DNA of 64,000 bases from Cinclus cinclus (GCF_963662255.1 NC_085046.1:23021620-23085619); one strand, 5' to 3'. Positions 30,501 to 46,100 are shown, numbered from the stretch's first letter. The notes: generated by a model not told the origin, from the letters alone. Made by a program: numbers and translations.

Positions 30501-33500
30501 TAATTAAACATACCACAGTCGTTAGAAATCAGTCTTGAAATAAACATCACCAGGACAAGGACCTGCCACAGACATGTAATTTGCAGCCAAAAGCAAGGAC
30601 TGGAGAGAAAGGTCAAAAAGAGTAAGAGGGGTCTTCAGGCTGTCTGAATCTCACATTTAAGTGGCTTTGTGAGCTTAAGACCAATAAAATGCCTGGCACA
30701 ATCCACTGAGGTTCCAAAGCTCTTTGTAGGTATCTTTAGTTACCAAATTCTTCTTCTTACTCTGAAAGTGTCTTCAGGTCTTATGTGTAGATGGTCACAC
30801 ACATCAGACAGACCTGTGCTGCAGAAACAAGCAGCTGTGTTTGAGCTAAAGCACTGCTGTGAGCGATGCATTTCTGGTAGACAGATATCCTGAGTAAATG
30901 GATGTCTTCAACAAAAGTCCAAATGGAGCCCTACCTGGTGAAGCCTGTAACCAAGAGCGGTGGTAGAAGCAATACATGTTTGAATCTACATTAACATCCT
31001 GTGCAAATGTTACTAGGTTAATCCCAAAGTGGAAACTCAGCTGAAGGGGATTTAATTGTCACCTCCTACACCCAAGCACATTCTCTGACCACTGTGCTAG
31101 GGGTTTTTTGGGTGACAGCTCTTTCCTTGCCTTCGCTGAAGCCAAATCGCTATTTTGCCAGGAGTATATGAGTCATGGGGCAAGACTGTGTCTGAAAGCA
31201 GCTGAATGCTTAAGAACAATCAGCTGGAAGAGGCAAAGAGCCGAGTTTCTGGATGCTGCTCTGGGATGTGTATGCATTTTACATTAAGACCATCACTGGA
31301 TAAAAATAAAAGCAGGCATTAATTACATTAACCATGCGGGATTCTACTTTGTATATAGATAGATTGTATTCCACCTCTCTGCTTCAAATGGATGGAACTC
31401 ACAAAAATTCTAGAAGACAGCACTCTGTTTTCTTCTGTGGAGAAAGAAGCAACATCTATCTCCTCCCTTGCTGCTTGATACGCTACTCAGCAGCCAAAAC
31501 TAGGGCTCACAGCACTAAGTGAAGCCCAAGATTTTGAAAGAAACCAAAACAAAATCTCCCCCACTTGTAAATGTTATAGGACTTTCTGAACTGATATTAA
31601 CTATTTTAAGATTCAGCAAAAAAAACAGAATGTTGCAGTTGGTCCAGTATTAGACTTTGACAGACATTATTTCCCAATGTTAACATCAAAGACTGTATGA
31701 TTAATTTATGTTATTTTCAAGAAGCCACATTCCAAGGGAAATTATTTACAGATAACATTGTGTTGGATAAACAAGACCTTAATTAGTCTAGATCACTGAA
31801 GACTACTCCAGAGTGGTGACAGACCTACAAAATATAAAATGTTTTATTTGTGAAAATAATGTTGTAGATCAGACTTCTATAGATAACACTCTCAAAATTG
31901 ATACAAAGCATCAATTATTTAAGCCCAAGAGATAATAGCTTAAGACAATACAAACAGGAATGTTCAAGGTAATGAGTGCTTTCATGTTACAAGTTCTCAA
32001 GTCTGAGGGCACTGCATCAGCCTAAAGGACAATGAGATAAGAGCAATATTGCTAGTTACTAACAAATGGCAGATAAAAGACCTCTTCTGGATTCTGATTA
32101 AGTGACAGCATTCTACACATTCCTGTGAGTTGAGAAAGTTTGCCTGAGAACAGCAGCTATGTTACATGTGAAGCACCACTAAACAAGCGGTATCTCTATG
32201 TTTTCAAATTCCATCGAGAGTAATGGCTCTTTCTCCAATCTCTTTAACTTGAACAGAAGCTCCCTCTCTCCTTCTGGACACGCAGGAATAACTTGCCATG
32301 CTTCAGTTTCCATTAAGACACATAAATGTATATCCTGAAAGTAAAGAGTTCTGTAGGACTCCATGGCTGCGAGCCAATGTTTACAATCCCCCGGGTGGGA
32401 AATGACGGGTGAAAGGCTCTCCATGGCAGGCTGTAGGAGTCTTTGCTGTTGCCAACAATGACCTTCTGCCTTTATTTTCAAAGTAGCTCCCCTATTAACT
32501 CCTTGAACACTGTGTGCAGAGATGCCTTAGAGAGGAAACACTTTCCCTGAGAGTCCAAATCCACTCTGAGGCTTCTGTTTGACAGACTCAAATTTCAGCA
32601 GTGGTTAAGGGAGTGTGGACTAATAATATGTGCACCTGCATCTGATGTTGGAGTGTGGCATTGAGATGCAATTTTAGTAGTCCAGAATTGGGCTTAGCTG
32701 TGTTCTGTCTGATAAAAAGTGAATGCTCTCAGCTTCAGGGAAGGTACATCAATTTACAGGCAAAGGGGTTTGCCAAACACTGAGCATAATGAGTCTCCAG
32801 GACAAAAGCAAAAATCCAATTTATAGAAATATATTTTACTTCTCTCTGGCCAGGCAGTAACAATGTTGTTTGCTGGTAGTGGCAATACCTTCTCTTGGGG
32901 TCCCCTTGAAAGAGGAACAATACTAAAAATTGAAGACAGACTGAACCACAGACTGGCATTGGTGCAGTGAAGATACACAACAGAGCACCCAGTGTGGAAA
33001 GGAGATGTACTGCCTTAAAAAGGTTTTGCCCCTCTCTTGCCTGACAATGTAAGATACATTATTTAGGAGATCTCTTCTCCTTTTGCTGCTTTGTAAATCA
33101 CTCATGGCTCCTAACAGTTCAGGAAGAGTCCTTATTAAAAAAGATGAAAACAGACTTACAAAAAAAGGTCTTCTAAAATGCTTATTGCAATATATACTCA
33201 TCTTTGAAAATAAGAGAATAAATCCAATGAAAACTAATATTCAAGCACTAGCATAGATTTTGTAATGGTCTCAGAGAGACAGTCAAGTGCTCTTGTGAAA
33301 ACATCAACCTTACTACCAGTTAACCTTGGAATATGGTTTCCCCTCATCTTCGACAGTTGTCTAAGCCTTTTCCTCACAAAGACCTGTTCTCAGAAAAAAT
33401 CACTGCACTCAAAATTTCTTTACATATTCCCTGAAATAAGAGCACTTGCCATCTCCAGAAGACATTCACAGTATTAACAGCCACACAGAGACAGCAACTT

Positions 33501-36500
33501 GTATCCCCTCTAATTTTTAGAAGAAGTCCTGTAAATAATATCCTCATGTGGTCAGGAAATATTTGTGTAACATCAATGTGTGGCTCTATGGATGCTGAGG
33601 AGAAGAGAGAAGCAGAAGCCGGAGCTTCTGCAGAGATACCAAGCCCAGCAGTTCTGAGACTGACACAGATCAACAGCCTCTAAAGCTGTTGAATTGTCTA
33701 AGGTTCTAAACTTAAAGAGGAACAGGACAAGCCAGTAGGACCTCAGCTGCTCTTCTCAGGCAAAAAACATTTTGTATGAGAAGTCTAATGTTATTAGGTT
33801 GTGTAAAGAAACACAACTGGACATCTCATAAAAACCTCCAACCTAACTCCAAATATGCACGTTAACTCCTAGAGATTTCAGAAGGAAGCTCTGAGTGGTT
33901 AAAGGAAGACATCTGCAGGCAGTGAAATCATTGGTATTTAGATCTATGCTTGTTTTTAATTTTTAGTACTTTTGAAAATAGTTTTAGAAACAAAAAAAAT
34001 TAGAAATACTCTATGTTTTCTAAAGAATATACAACTGCAGCTAATAAATTTTTTTTTGAAGGAAAATGGCATCCTGCAAGGAGAAGAAAATTTGATGTTA
34101 GCAAACAAAGAACTGGAGTATTTTTCTTTTCTGTTAATATGAGATTACTGCTGTTTAAAATCATTAATGACCCTGTGATCAGAAACTAAGTGTTTTCAAG
34201 AGCTAATAGTATTATTGTTTTTAGAAGGATACACTCACGCTGAATTTAGAGCAAGTTAGTTTTTGTAATATGAAGCTTTTACAAAACATGGGTCTAAATG
34301 ACCCCTCCTTAAGCTTTTTTATTTACAAAGCATCTTTAAACACCAGATAAACTTTGTTTTGTTTTGAGCTACTGCATGAAAATCTGAAAATGAAACTTCT
34401 TTGAAAAGAAGTAGGAACAAGACTAAAATAACCCATGAGCACAATCCAGGAGAAGGAAAACAGAAGTGAACAGCACAACTAATTTTAAAAAAAAGGGCTT
34501 TTTAGTTACAGCAAAGGTGTTATTGAGATCAATAAAAGAGGCTTTTAGTGCTTCTTCTGAATAACTGAAGTGTTAGCCTTGCAACATGCCTTGAAATCAC
34601 TTACATGGAGACTAACAGTATTTCTTAATACAAGTCTAGGGTGTAATCTTCAGGCTGAAAAATAATGTACTGGAGTACCGGAGATGACCTCTCTTAATCA
34701 TCTTGCCATTCCTATCTGTAGAACCTGGGATGAACAACAGTTGACTGGGAAATGCTGTACACAAGAATGCTATCAATGTGTTGTAGCTCACGCATCAGGC
34801 ACAAGCGTAATTTTAATCAATTACATCTCAGGCAAATACAAAGTAGATTATATACCACTCCCATAATAAGTGATCTATAAATCAGCTTATTTTTCAAAGT
34901 TTGAAAGACTTTAATTGTCCTTGACTGCAGAAGGAACCAGTGTCCTTACGGGAAATGAAGCCTATTCTAATCAATCTGACTTCCTGTGAAGTTTTAAGTA
35001 TTTTGTAATGAGGTAGCAGCTCACTACATGCAAATATACCATTTTTTATTTGTATGAGGAAAAAAGGGCAAACTTGTAATTTGGAAGGTGATTTTGTTAT
35101 CAGTACATTTATGTTGCTAAGCATGGGCCTGCTCTTGAACTTTGCTGACTTAGGGGACTTGATACTCATGCCTGCCAGTGATCAGGAGCAAGCTGTACTT
35201 ATCCCTCCTACAGATCTGACCCTATTCTTCATCTACTGCTTCTACACTACTTTGACAGCTTGTTTCCAACTGACATCCCTAACTATGAACAACTTACATA
35301 TACTGATTCCACTAGGGACTGTGATGTGTGGAGAGTCTTTAAAGAGAGTAAAAATCTGTTGCCACATGTGATAGGATACACAATGATTGGTTATAAGGGT
35401 ATGGAGAAGGCATCCATGCATAGGATAATGGCACAATTATTAGTAGAAACCAAGTAATTTTGCATCAGGGGTCACTGGAAGATGGTTCAGGTACATCTAA
35501 AAATGCTGAATAAATATACAAAAACTTAAGCTCATAACAGTAACTTATTTCTCATCAATTGAACTTGTTGTAGCTGCAAACCCTGTTCACTGCCTAATGC
35601 AGTGATGGCTGTCCTCTCCATACAAACTGATAGCCTTCATACCAACTTGCATCTTCTTAGGAGAGGTGGCCTAATACCTGTAATCTTGTTCTCGTTTCCT
35701 TTCTCTGCTATGTACCAGTAGAGCTAAATTACTTACAGTATTGCATATAGTAAATCAGGAGTATAAAACTACCTTAAAAAGATGCCAACACCTTAACTGT
35801 TTATAAAAATAAAAAAATAGAAAAATGGTTATCCAACTAGCATGTTTATGCAGCGTTCTGTTTTTATCAAAGTGTTAATCCTATACTGTGGGCTTTTCCC
35901 TAAACCAGATAACTGTAAGGTCTGATTTCGTTGATGAGTTTAAAAAGGCAGCATTCACTGCTACTGAGGGTCTCCTTCTTGCAGCTGTTGCTGTGATGGG
36001 TTGTATTTAATGAAATTTTCTCCCTATTCACTCTGAAAATTTAACACCTATGATTTAACACTTAAAACCCAGCTTCTGTTCGAACACCTCACAACAATAA
36101 CGATACATGTGCATTGATGTAGTTTTATTTCTTGTAACAAAATCATTAGATTCATGAAGCAACAACTGAACTGCTCCATACACTGTATATAGTTAAAACT
36201 GCAGAACTGAAGCCAAAATATGCACAGCTAAAAGGAATGTTACAGGGGGGCCTCTCTTAGTGAACAAAGCAGGCTCAGTTTGGCTCTTTTTCCCTAGCGC
36301 TACCACATCCGCACATCGTTAGTTGGAAAATTCCAGATATATGCTGTAATTTTTTGTGCTTTTTTTCCCAGTACACTTGAGGCTTTAGTGTCCAGATGCC
36401 ATTTTCCCCCCCTTATCTGTCCCTGCTAGTTTGGGTCTTTGCCAGTTGTGGTCAACAATTAATACAGCAAAAGAAAAATACAGTACACTCCCTGGCAACT

Positions 36501-37702
36501 GGCAGAGGCTCACAGGAAATACCAAATAAAAACTTTATTATGTATTGTTTAACTATTTTGTTTGCCTGTGGGCCACCCTGTTGTTGGTGTAATTTAGAAA
36601 AGCATGCTCCATCTGGATGATCTGTGCGCAGGCTCATTGTTCCCAGAATCTGTCACGCACAATCACTGCTTCAGCCTGTGGCCCTCTGCAGAAAGAAGCA
36701 AAGGCATGGCAGCCCTCCAGCCTGCATTCCTTTTCATTAGACAACTTGTGACCAAATGTTAGAATAGAAGAGTAACCTTTTAATATTCATGTAATTAATT
36801 TACTTTCCCCTTTAATTATAAACCTTCACGTGAAAAGAAGAAAATAAAAAGACTTTCCTTCATGATTCTCCTCCCTCCCCCATCCTTTCTATCTGCTTTC
36901 TGGGACATGGAAGGTGCTGGTTTCATTACACATAGGTACCAGTACTTCTGTCTATTGGGAAATCCACATGGCCTGAAAATATTGGCAGGCTTTTGGTTTG
37001 TGTATTAATTGATCTGGTACATAGAATAGATTCTGAATTATAATAAATGGGAGAAATTAAATTCTTTCCTCTATACACCCTTGCAGCATCTGCTTCCTTG
37101 TCTTAATCAGTGGGGTAATCCACTGAACACAAAGCCATTCTTCTGCATTTAAAAACACAATAGACATCTAACTGAAGTTCCCTTTCACAGTAAGATCAGC
37201 CTATGACTCAAAATACTGTGTCACCTTGGATTTTGGCTGTGCAGGGTTAGACGCATAGGCAGTGCTTAGTCAGTTTTGCTCTCCTGGAAAATGGTGGCAT
37301 TTTTCATCTTAGGTTAGACCAACGCTGACCTAGTTAACATGATGCAAAAATTTGCTCCCTACAATTCAAAAAGTGCATTTGAGTCCAAGTACATCTGATG
37401 CTTTAAGGTCCCATCATATGAGTTAATTTCAACACACTGAACTGGGGCCCTAAATTCCACACGGGTAGTTCAGTTTTCAGTTGCCACAGCCCATTCAAAG
37501 GAATCCAATTGTAGTAGGTTATAATTTGAGTAAATGAAACTAAAGTAGAAACTGCCTGTCTTCAAGGCAGCATTTAAGTTTTTATTGTCTGATTTTGATT
37601 GCAGTTTAAATAGGTGATGAGGACATTAAGGATTCACAGCCACTTGGCATATCAAAGGATGGGGGCCCAAACCCAGTCAAATATCCTGTATAAGATGCAA
37701 TG

Positions 37703-37716
37703 GTTTCTATGGCAAC
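37703..37716. promoter_or_regulatory. RFX X-box-like site
   Basis: GTTTCTATGGCAAC has a perfect right half-site (GGCAAC) and a degenerate left half. It lies in a stretch (about 37.45-37.9 kb) with no recognisable repeat. Confidence 0.3.
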
Positions 37717-39607
37717 TGAGGAACTGTTGCCGAATGTCACTCATTTTTCTTTTATTAAATAGGTAAACTGCCATGTTAAGTCTGCAAGTGATCAACATAT
37801 ATGTTAGTGGTTTGATTAGTTCATGCATCAATCCGTCATACGAATGGAAAGCAGCATAAGAGATTTTCTGTGGTGGTCACTTCAGCAAAAAATAATATAA
37901 CAAGTCAGAATGTTTCAGACGAGGGTAAGACTTAAAAATGAAAAGTCTTTCACTTAGTAATAAAATAGCACTTAATTGAGTTGGAACAATTCTGCCTGTT
38001 CAGTACCTTTAGCAGGGAATATAACAAAAAAGGTGACATTTTTCATATTAATTGCATATTCAGGGTATAATATTTCACATCTTCACTATTAAAGAATTCC
38101 AGTTATGTGTCAAATTAAACTACTTGCATACAAAAAGTAGCATCTTCTGTCCAGAAGGCAAAGCAGTAAATGGAAATAAAAGTGAATTCAAACACTCCTT
38201 GGCCTAAAGCAACAAGAAATTAAGAAAACCCAACCAAGTATAATGCAACACAAAAATCCTTGTCATTGTACTTAGTATGGTCTAATTTTTCCTGTCAATG
38301 CATTGACTGTCTTTTCATGCTTCCTTAATTTCTTTTTGCTCTTTTCCCCTAATTCCCTCTGTGCACTCTACAGTCTGCTATGGGTGTGCCATAAAATATG
38401 TAATTTTTGTTGAAAAGATGTTAGGAACTGTGCTAGGCTGAATTCAAAGGAAGAGGTAGGATGCTGTATTCAAAGAAAGAGTTAGGATGGCCTGTACTAC
38501 AGTTAGAACTCTACAATTAAAAAAAAATGAAGTATACTTATGAAAAGTCATTTAAGATGTAAGAGAGGTCAAGCTCCTCCCAGGATTTCCAGATTCTTCC
38601 TGATTTTCATTTCCTGAGCAAATAAGCTTAAATACTAATGAAACAACTCATTATTTAAATCTACATGAATTTTAATGACATTGCTCAGAGGGTAAAACCA
38701 TGAGAATGAAAAGCTATCTGCCTAACTACACCTGGATGCTTACAAATATCAAAGGAGAGTAATACACTCCCATAAAGAAGTCTTCTTTCCTCTGAAGTAT
38801 AGGAGATAATATTAAAATCCTATACTAAAATAATTATGTTGACTAATTGAAAAAATTAGTCCATTAACTAGGAATTTATTATAATGGAGAAATTTAATGC
38901 TTGGCTGTAAAAACATACTATGGTAAAATGTCTTCAAAAAAGAAAACAGATCTTGATTCAAACAGAAAACCAGATCTCAATTCAAATTTGTACAGCTTGT
39001 AACACAATGATGTTCTGTTCCATGATGATGGTGTTTCAAAGGAATTGTCTCTGCTGAGGGGATTATGATGCAAAAGCTTAGTTGAAGACAAGTTCTTTCC
39101 TGATGTCAGGACATAAATCCAGTCTCTCCAAATGACCACAGCCTGACAGGTCAGTGCTGTAACTTCCCATTCTACTGACCAAATCTGAAATCCCTTACAG
39201 TGTAAAATCTGTAAAACTGAAAAAAACCCCTCTTCTTACTGAAAACTATGGTCGAAGCATGCAGGAACAGTTCAGCTGAGCTTCTCCCCTGGACAAGGTG
39301 CTTATACAGACCCACTGATTCTTGGAAATACTTAAAGCAGTGTTCAGAGCAGGTTATTTCAGTCCTGAAATTTATGCTCAATTAGGATGAAAGGGTTTCT
39401 CCATTTTAGTGCCTCACCAGGAATTATTTAGGGGTTTGTGTTCACACCTCTGAATGCGTTTAGAGTATAAGGGACATGTAGGGAATCCTCAGAAGAAAAT
39501 GACAACAAAAAGACAACAGGAATGGTTGTCTGTTTAATAACTCATGCTGTTCTTTCAGACTTCTGGGCTTAACTGCAGCTACTGTCAATGGAGCTGTTCA
39601 TGCTTAT

Positions 39608-40148
39608 CACAGAATAATAGAATATGCTCAGTTGGAAGGGACCCATCAGGATCATTGAATCAAGTTCCTGAGTCTGTGCAGGACACCCCAAGAGTCACAC
39701 CATGAGCCTGAGAGCATTGTGCAAACCCTTCTTGAACTCTGTCAAGGTTGGTGCTTTGACCACGTCCCTGGGGAGCCTAATCCAGTGCACAATCACCTTC
39801 TGTGAGAAAAACCTTGTCATAATATCCGGCCTAAATCTCTCCTGACTCAGTTTCATGACATTTCCTTGAGTTTTGTCATTGTTCTCAAGAGTGAGATCTA
39901 TACCAAAACCTGCCCCTTTGTTTCCCCCTGTGAGGATGTTGAAGACCACAATGAGGTCTCCCTCAGTCTCCTCTCCTCCAGGATGAACAGACTAAGTGAC
40001 CTGAGTCACTTCTCATAAAACTGCCCCTCCACAGACTTTTCACCAACCCATAGGATCTCTTTAATAGCTCAATGTCTTTTTTATATTGTGCTGTCCTAAA
40101 CTGCACACACGACTCCCAGCGAGGTCGCACCAGTGCAACGCGGAGCAT
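39608..40148 (-). mobile_element. CR1 LINE, 5'-truncated 3' end (about 540 bp)
   Basis: On the plus strand it starts CACAGAATAATAGAATATG (inverted CR1 tail) followed by GTTGGAAGGGACCCATCAGG. It runs through the characteristic CTTGAACTCTGTCAAGG, GGGGAGCCTAATCCAGTGC and GTGAGAAAAACCTTGTCATA segments, and ends near CACGACTCCCAGCGAGGTCG. This is a better preserved CR1 of a different subfamily from the 15.1-kb copy. It is minus strand, sense with CDK6, and 5'-truncated near 40.15 kb. Short open frames inside it are decayed pieces of ORF2. Confidence 0.93.
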
Positions 40149-43100
40149 CAAAAGAAAATCTCATCTTAAGGTACATGGTGAAATATTCTCTGTCATGATG
40201 ATTTGACTAGCAACATGGAAAAAGAAAAATAAGACCTGAGTATCAGCTGTATAAAAATCTTGACTTGCTTCACAGAAAGCAGCAAGTGACCAAAGAGCCT
40301 ATTTCAATGCATACGAAATACAAAATATGCAGTTCCATCTGTTCACTTTTAGCTGCTCTTCAAGATAAAGTATAAAACACCTCCCACTTTTAAATTCTAT
40401 TATCTTGTACTATAGCCTACTACCACTGCTTGTGAAGCTACTGAAGGCATAGAGGAAAATAAAAACTCTTTGATTTTTAATATGACTTAGAAAGCCTCAG
40501 GCATTTTGTACATTTTTGACTGCCTATGATATGGGAAAATATTAACAGTCCTCTTATTAAAAATTTTATTTCATCCCTTGGCAAGAAAATGAGTAAGAAA
40601 AAATTACTAGTGAGTACCCAGCATGAAGGGTAACAGCATACAAAGTGATACAGGTTACTCAATATAAAGAAGAATTAGCATCCACTTATGAAGGTTTTTA
40701 TTTCTAGTCAGTCTAATAGCTTCCTCAGTTCAGTATGGATCTAGGAGTTTTGGAAGGATTTATGCACTTTACTTGCTAAAAGTGTGAGGGTCAGATTACA
40801 GTTGCAGTGTATCAGCTGCAGGAAAACTAAGTTCTACTTTAGCAGAGCAGATCCCCTCTCAGACAGCCTGGTCTTTGAACACTATACTGCACACTGATGA
40901 TGTAAAGAAGGGTAAAAAATAGCTCTTAATATTTTCCTGGTGAATCCATTCTCAAGAACCAAATGTCTTTAAAAAGGTGAGGCTGGAGTGATCAGATCAA
41001 TCTGGATGACAAACAGTACTGAGAACAGAAGGGAAACAAAAACATGTACACATAAAGTAAAAAAAAGAATCAAAGTTGGGGGATGAAAAGTATCTACCAC
41101 TGCTTGTAGATTCTAAGAACAGTTGTAGTTTTGTCCTTGTTTTTCTCTTGAGTTAGTGTCCAAAACTACAGAATGGGATAATGTGTGCACACATCCAGCT
41201 GTGTATGACATGACTTCCATTTTCAGAACCTGATGGTTCAATACTGAAGCAGTGCAGAAGGCGATGTCATATGTGACTATACATAGAAAATGCACAGAGC
41301 CTCTTCACAGCAGGGTGGGAACTCCACCCCCTCGAGGGCCTCAAAAAATCTCTGCAGGGTAAATATATAGCTGATGTTGTAAACACAAAGTAGAGCGAGA
41401 CAGACTTCAGGAAATTCAGGCTAACTTCAGAAGACGTTTACATTGACTATAAAAACTGAAAACTGTGTTTACATTGAGACAGGCTTTCTTCTTTTCTGGT
41501 TTAATACAAATTCTTCATTCAAACTTGTCAAAACCTAATGTATATACCTTCTAATTTTTAATCTGAATTTACCTAATGCAAAAGTACTCTTTTTTCTTAA
41601 ACTCACTCATTTTATGTAAACTGTTTTTAAGTTACATCAATTACTGCTTGCATCAAATTTCATTTTACAGCATGGAACTATAGCTGTCAATAGTTTTGAT
41701 GACAACTGAAGTTATGGATACATTTTAATTTTTATGCAGCAATAATTCTCAACTGGGTTCTACAGTTTTAAATGATGCACTTATAAGTATTATTCAACAA
41801 TGTCTTTCAATGTTATTTCTTATTCTCGAGCCAACCTAAGATTTTTCATTCTCTTTCACATTAAAAAAAAAATGGATCATTGGCCAGGCCTTAAGAGTTT
41901 TAATATGTTAACTTGTCACTGTCATGTCAAAAAGAAAAAGAGGGTTGTGCTCTATGAAGTACCAATGAGAATTCTGTGCCCAAAACCATGGACTGGATAG
42001 GCACTTCTATCAATACTATTTCCCAAAATCCTTGTTGTTCTTCGTATACTCCACTCCTCCAAAGCAGCTTGAGTATTTGTTCACAGAATGTGTTTGTATT
42101 TTTCAAACAGATTATGAAAACGTTGAATGAAATTCTGGCCACTGTGAAGTTAAAAGGATGCTTTCTATCAACTGCACGGAAGCTAGGATTAAATAGAATG
42201 GAGATCCATTGTTATTGTACTGGTTTACCACGCCAGTTTCCCACCTGCAAAATCTGATGCTAAAACCAAAGTGGCATAATTTTCTTCTTCATTTTGTATC
42301 AAAAGGTCATTGGTAGTCAAACTACTATATCTGCAAATACCAAGCTTTGTGTTTAAGACTTAGTTCACAGTTTAAATACAGTTTTCCTACAAACTCAAAG
42401 TTTTTAGATTTTTGGATATTGACAGTAGTGCACATGGCCTTGATTTCTGTTGAAAATTATTCACTTATCCCCTAAATGACTTTAATTCATCTGGCTATAT
42501 TGTATGACACTTTACAATATGAAGTGCTTTCAATGTCCTCTGAAATCACAATTCAAACCATGTTTAAATCTCAAAGTCAACTTCCAACAAATCAGGAAGT
42601 CCACACTGGAAAAAGGGGGCGGTTTCATCCACTCTGTTCTATAATTTTTTCTCTAGAAAATCTAGCTCCATTTTTCATAAAGTAATTTTTTTTTCACACA
42701 CTGGTGAAAACTAGTTTTCTGAAACTAGGTTATGCAGTGACTTTTGTCCATTTAACAAGGTCAGACTGTTTATTCTTGACCAAATTCTTTCCCACTGTAA
42801 AAAGGTACTTTTAAATGCCACATTCCAAAACAGTGCCAGTAAGTCAATGAAGCATATTTTCCCACAAGAACTGATACCATGCACAGGCCCCTCCTTATTT
42901 AATTCTTCTAGTGATTAAATTACACGTAGTGCATGATGTCTTCAGTGTCCCAAATAATTTAAATATATCAATCTACAGTGCTAGCAGTCCTTTTATTAAC
43001 TTGAAGTTTTATTCACTTCAAAGCATCATCAGATAGTAAAAGAAACTAAAAGACATTTAAATAAAGTTTTTAACTATAAAAAAATAAACCAAATGCAAAA

Positions 43101-46100
43101 TTCACTGTTGATTTAAAGACAGTCTTTCTTATTCACCTTATAAACTGGGTTAGTTCATTGAAGCCTTGCTGATTTACATCAGTTGAAGTACGTAGCTATT
43201 ATGACCTACTGCAATAGCCATAAGAAAATATAAACCAGTAAAGCATTTTCAACTTTTAAGCTATGCTTCCAAGCTAGTTTTCATTTCGTGAAGCAAGAAT
43301 ATAAATATGTAAACAAAATTAAGGAAAATACCATTACATTAAGAACATACGTACCTACCTATTATCCTTTCTCTTTAGATGCTATAGTGAGCATGTTTGT
43401 GTTTTTTCTTAATGTATCATGGCATCCAGATCAACCCAGCATACTAAACTTCGCAGCAAGATTTTCAGATTTTCCAGTAATATTCTTTTGCCTTTTATTA
43501 ATTAATTGATTGATCTGTCCTTGCAAATGCAGTATGAAGCAGAACTTTGAAGAATTACATGGGGAGATGTACATACAAATAAAACAGGGTTAAAAGGCAT
43601 CAACTACATTTTTTTTTCTGAGATGTACTGTCAGTGAAATTATAGCACCAGTGGTAGAACACATTCTTTGAAGTGATGAGTAATACACTTGCAAGGTAGC
43701 AAAAACTGCTCTGCCTCAAATGGACATAAGAAGTAGATACCATTCTTACAGAGTATTAGAAGAAATTAACTCAAATATTCATACTGAAGGTGTTTAAAAA
43801 CATAGTACCATAAAGTGTGCTCAATTACAATTTGATTCAAACAGAGCATCTTAAATATACACACCCCTCTCCCCATGATCAATCAAAAAAACCTCACAAT
43901 CTCTCCTGTATGTCTTTTCACAATGTATACATATACAAAATTTTCCCTGTTTTTCAAAGACTCAACATGCTCAGGCTTTATTAATTTATACTATCTTTAG
44001 CCTGAAAATTTAATCAAGATAGGGAACTCAATAATTTTTACAGGATAGGTGAGGAGGGGCAAGAAGACATGAAATGATGATGGAAGTCATACATTTGTTT
44101 TATTTCACAAAAAAAGGTGTAGAAAGTCCCGTTTCCCTGAAAAAAATCAAACAGGATTTTTCCTCTAGGCCTTATTTCAAGTACTCCACCCAGAAGCTCT
44201 CAGCTTTCTCAGCATTTTGCTGTATATGTTCTTGTTGATGTCTGTGCTTTACTGTCTGCATTTGTGCACTGCTTCCCATTGCTCCTCTCACCAGTTTTTC
44301 CTCAGAAAGAGGAAAGCTCATCATCTAATTCCTGTAAGGTGAATCATGGTCCCTGCAGATCCATGCAGTGTACATGATGTAAATGTAGATTATTAGCTCA
44401 TACCTACACAAAATGAAAGCTGAGGCACACTAAAGGTTCAATGACTTGTATATGCTATCAGAATGAATATTAGATGCTGATTCCAGTCCCTTTTGTGCTG
44501 GTCTACAAAGGTACACAGCTAAACTCGTTTCGTACAAAAAGTTTCAAAACTGCAGATTCTGGACGTAAGTTTTCCTTTATGTTTGTATTCAACATGCATA
44601 GTGAAGAACGAACTCACTACAATGTCTGCTACTATCAAGCCTCTTGATACCACTTTTTGTGTACTTTGCACATCCTTGCACATCAGCAGCCTGTGTACTT
44701 CACTGTGACTCTCAGCGACACAGTAGCGAGTTGGATCTGTCTTTTGGGAACCTACTTGGTGGCTGTACAACCATGGCGTACATATTCTGCAGTTCTTTTC
44801 CATTTTCTCTTTGCCCTCCACTGAATAAAATTCTTCCCCAAGGTTGAGAAGGGATTTCCTGGTCCAAAAATGTGGAACAGTTTAACAAGCATAGCTGCTT
44901 TCACTGATACCTGTAGTTACCTGATGTTTCTCCACACTCCTTGTAGATTCTGTATCTTGTTAACTTCCAGACTAATACCATCTGCTATCATAACTCTTAT
45001 CAAAAAAAAATTTAAATTCCACATGCCAAAAAACTTTTAATCCCACGTATCATAATGCTCTTCTCTGGAAGCTTCTCATAGAGCAGAGAATCATTCCAGC
45101 TGCTCTGGTGGATAAACCATAAACATCCATCCTTCTGTAAAGTACATGAAAAGAGAATGTAAGTATCTTTGGAGGATATTTTTTTTTTGCCGATATATTT
45201 TTCATGGTTACACTTTATGTTGCACTTGCAATCAGAACTTCACCAAGGTGCTCAGTCTGTCCTGTCCTCAAACTTTCTCTCATACAAATGACAGGGAAGA
45301 TACTGTAGAGATTTAAGCAACTCTAAATGTCTGGATTTTGTTGAGTGGTGTAAGATATGATCATTATACAAACTTGTGGCCTTTCCGAGTCAATACTTCC
45401 ATGGAACTTACACTGTAAGATGTAGGATTTGTACTCATGAATAGAAACAGTTCTGCAAGTGTTTTAAAAGTGCTAGGTGAAGGGAGAACTTGTAAGGACT
45501 ATTTCCAACATGGAAAATGAAAAACTCTGACTTTTGTTAACTTATAAAGCTTTTCAGTTCAAATCATTTTGCAGTGCTGAAATGCATAAATAAATGTTCT
45601 CTACTGTCAAGTACAAGTGAGTGTCTGTGGAGCTGACAGTTCTGTAGAGCTGCATGTCTCTTGTCTTCAGTGGAAACTCCCCCAGTCACAGATTGTGTAT
45701 GGAAAGTAAAAGACCTCTTCTGGAAGCATTTCACCATCCATTAAGCATTTTTCCTCCTGTTCCACGGAACAGAATATGTGCTTTTGCAGATCCTTTGTAC
45801 TAGAAATAATGTTGTTAAAAATGTTTCTTCAATATCCAAGTCAATTACCCTAAGTATAGCAGAAGAATCTGAGTAGTACAGGAAAAAGAAGTCCTGTGGA
45901 CTGTCTTTTCCACTAGCTACTCAACTGTTCCTGTCCCAGCCAAAGAACTCTTGCTCTGAATTGCCTCCTAAGTTTTTTTGATAGTGTACTTTTTTCCCCA
46001 TCTTTTGGACTTGCTTGATACTGCATACTTGTAAGAGTTAAGGTGAAAAGCAAGTAGTACAGCATTAAGGGCACTATTTATTCACTGCAGTAAGAAATTC

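Noticed and set aside
39695..40151. Minus-strand open frames at 39.7-40.15 kb
   Set aside because: Decayed CR1 sequence rather than a host gene.
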